From the NCBI RefSeq assembly GCF_900129425.1, contig NZ_LT670817.1, positions 6,448,001 through 6,512,000 on the forward strand: a stretch of DNA of 64,000 bases, in the 5' to 3' direction. The DNA comes from Bradyrhizobium erythrophlei (GTDB lineage: Bacteria; Pseudomonadota; Alphaproteobacteria; Rhizobiales; Xanthobacteraceae). Made by a program: the position numbers and the translations under genes. The notes beneath the pieces were generated by a model that worked only from the letters and a program-made list of their open reading frames with translations, had not been told where the DNA came from and did no database searches. Below, piece after piece: positions 62,540 to 64,000 of this stretch; position 1 is the first letter of the stretch; every line of letters starts with the position of its first letter.

Positions 62540-63637
62540 TTACGACGAGAGATTGGCTGGAACATTCAGGCCAAGCTCTGCGGCGATACCCTTGATGCGG
62601 TTCTTCGCATGCCCCAAAGCATCGGCGTATGTCACGACCTTGACGCGTGGCTGCGACCAGACCGGCTGCAGACGATTGGCGCCATCAAGTGCGAGCTCCC
62701 CGTGTTTTGCCAGCCACTTGTTGAACAGCGCAATGTTTTGCGTCCCGTAAGTTGGATCGGTAGCAAGGATGGAGAACAACTCGACGGTGTTGGCGAGATT
62801 GCGCTCATAATCCGCCTCTGCCGCCGATACGACTGCAGGGGTGATGAAATCGTTCTGCGCTCCCGCCACCTGCATCAGGAATCCTGAGCGGAACAGCTCG
62901 CCGAGAAGCGGCTCGAAGACGACGTTGGTCGCAAAGTATTGCTCCAAGTAGTCATTTGAACCCATGATCGATTCAATCGACTTGCGCACGCCCTGCCAAA
63001 TCGGGTCCTCAAGCCAGTGCTGCTTGCCGGCGGCAACGTCGAAGCCCGGGAGGTCGAGAGCAATCTCGCTCAGATAGAGCGTGATATCCTGCGCGAAACG
63101 CATCTTGTAAGAAGAATTGGTCAGGATCGCATTGTTGACCATCTGCGTATAACCGTAGCGCTGCGCCTGCATGGTCGATGTGCCAAGGCCAAATTCGGCA
63201 TGTTTGTAGGCGCCGAGATGGTTCTGCAATATCTTCACCCAGGCTGCGTCGAAGCGGGCAGGCGCATCGGATTTCCGGCCGTTCTCGATGGTGCTCTGCA
63301 CCATGCCGCAAATCGTCGACTGGCGCTGGTAATGCGTGCGCTCCCATTCCTGGTCGACCGCTCGGAACTTATGCCAATTTGAGCTTTTTGCGGCCGTCCA
63401 ATCCTTGCAGTAGGTCGGCGTTCCATCGGGGAAGGAGATGATCCAATCCTGCAGGAGATAGCGCTCTGGGTCCGGCTGAACATCGACCGTCATGTCTTCG
63501 TAGTGTGTCGCCTTGCGACCCTTGGGCTCAAAGTAATTGTACTTGCGGCTGTCGGAACCCGGAAACGTCGCGGCTCCCGCGGCCCCGGATTTGACGAATT
63601 CCGGATTCGTGGTCGCTCTGCTCGATTGTGCGCTCAT
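62540..63637 (-). CDS. prmC: Propane monooxygenase hydroxylase small (beta) subunit
   Basis: The 365-residue helical protein matches the beta subunits of group 5 soluble diiron monooxygenases: NYFEPKGRKATHYEDMTVDV, QDWIISFPDGTPTYCKDWTA, DQEWERTHYQRQSTICGMVQ, LGAYKHAEFGLGTSTMQAQR, PIWQGVRKSIESIMGSNDYL. It has lost the iron ligands of the large subunit, as expected. The large subunit (prmA) should lie upstream, beyond the right edge. AAGGGAG precedes the ATG at 63637; the frame runs on to 63736 into the intergenic. Confidence 0.94.
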   Translation of the reverse strand: MSAQSSRATTNPEFVKSGAAGAATFPGSDSRKYNYFEPKGRKATHYEDMTVDVQPDPERYLLQDWIISFPDGTPTYCKDWTAAKSSNWHKFRAVDQEWERTHYQRQSTICGMVQSTIENGRKSDAPARFDAAWVKILQNHLGAYKHAEFGLGTSTMQAQRYGYTQMVNNAILTNSSYKMRFAQDITLYLSEIALDLPGFDVAAGKQHWLEDPIWQGVRKSIESIMGSNDYLEQYFATNVVFEPLLGELFRSGFLMQVAGAQNDFITPAVVSAAEADYERNLANTVELFSILATDPTYGTQNIALFNKWLAKHGELALDGANRLQPVWSQPRVKVVTYADALGHAKNRIKGIAAELGLNVPANLSS

Positions 63638-63686
63638 TGCTAACTCCCTTTTGCTATTCTCTCCCTGCGACGAACTTTGAACGCCG

Positions 63687-64000
63687 TCATCGCACCGCCG
63701 GCGTAAACTTGTCGAAATAGATATGGTCGGGTTCAACGCCGTTCATTTGCAAGACCGGCAACACGGCATCGATCATTGGCGTCGGACCACACGTATAGGC
63801 GTCAATCGCACCGGTCAGCTTCTCTTCGCGCAAATGGCGCAGGACGACTTCATGGACGAATCCGGTCTCCCCGTCCCACCCGTCATCCGCCTCCGCGTGC
63901 GACAGCGCCGGTACAAATTTGAAGTCCTTTAGCTGCGCCGCGATCGCAGCAAGCTCCTCGAGGTAGAAGAGATCGGCGCGCGTGCGCGCCCCGTAGAACA
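63687..64000 (-). CDS. prmB: Propane monooxygenase reductase (C-terminal part, cut by window edge)
   Basis: The minus strand from the window edge reads FYGARTRADLFYLEELAAIA, then HAEADDGWDGETGFVHEVVL, YTCGPTPMIDAVLPVLQMNG and ends DHIYFDKFTPAVR at 63687. FYGART...DLFY and YTCGPTPMIDA are the NAD-binding motifs of ferredoxin-NADP reductase-type modules in MmoC/PrmB. The [2Fe-2S] and FAD parts are off the window. It passes electrons from NADH to the hydroxylase. The next gene, prmC, begins 49 bases downstream. Confidence 0.92.
   Translation of the reverse strand, partial: FYGARTRADLFYLEELAAIAAQLKDFKFVPALSHAEADDGWDGETGFVHEVVLRHLREEKLTGAIDAYTCGPTPMIDAVLPVLQMNGVEPDHIYFDKFTPAVR

Overview
GC-rich DNA (low GC only in relics) from an alphaproteobacterium, most probably Bradyrhizobium or a close relative in the Nitrobacteraceae. 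The case rests on the protein families (phasin-like proteins, Bug/TctC binding proteins, small secreted proteins of Bradyrhizobium type, the DUF3489-DUF2924-recombinase module), FixK/FNR-type boxes and the codon bias. The organism call is inference from family resemblance; no search was run. The window mixes intact metabolic operons with stretches full of broken genes and mobile-element remains.

Layout. 1-2.0 kb: an RND efflux pair on the minus strand (adaptor, then inner-membrane pump cut by the window edge). 2.1-4.5 kb: a BTLCP-type cysteine peptidase and small ORFs. 4.5-9.5 kb: a graveyard of 3' gene ends (ABC binding proteins, FAD oxidoreductase, alcohol dehydrogenase, inositol monophosphatase), an orphan ATP synthase epsilon gene, a CBS-domain gene, one solitary type I-C CRISPR repeat, and a group II intron abutting the tail of a second one. 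9.5-25 kb: a coiled-coil phasin-like gene and a carbohydrate island on the plus strand: phosphoketolase (one-base frameshift), histidine phosphatase, HAD phosphatase/beta-phosphoglucomutase, GH65 phosphorylase, glycogen phosphorylase and GlgX, with a second GH65 gene converging from the other side. Perfect or near-perfect FixK/FNR boxes flank this part, which suggests oxygen-limited use of glycogen and alpha-glucosides through phosphorolysis and the ATP-yielding phosphoketolase route.

25-34.5 kb: relics of an integrated region: a frameshifted phasin-like gene, a frameshifted BrxR/CapW-like WYL regulator, the DUF3489-DUF2924-serine recombinase module with a doubly damaged recombinase, the 3' half of a tRNA-Lys (attachment-site scar), aldehyde dehydrogenase, ArsR and resolvase tails, and four small intact-looking genes for hypothetical proteins.

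34.9-53.3 kb: a catabolic region. TetR, a fused indolepyruvate ferredoxin oxidoreductase and an acyl-CoA dehydrogenase (minus strand) face a two-subunit acyl-CoA carboxylase, MaoC hydratase, MFS transporter, acyl-CoA synthetase and CitE-like lyase (plus strand) across a palindrome that may be the TetR operator. Together they could turn a 2-oxo acid or free acid into acyl-CoA, then dehydrogenate, carboxylate, hydrate and cleave it, in the manner of leucine breakdown. Two Bug-type and one NMT1-type binding proteins and an M20 peptidase follow.

53.4-58.2 kb: hydrolase, TetR, DUF1330, a broken metallo-beta-lactamase, a hydrolase tail and a globin. 58.5-64 kb: the distal part of a propane/soluble diiron monooxygenase operon on the minus strand (reductase prmB cut by the window edge, hydroxylase small subunit prmC, coupling protein prmD, amidohydrolase, DUF59 protein, dedicated GroEL). 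The hydroxylase large subunit should lie just beyond the right edge.
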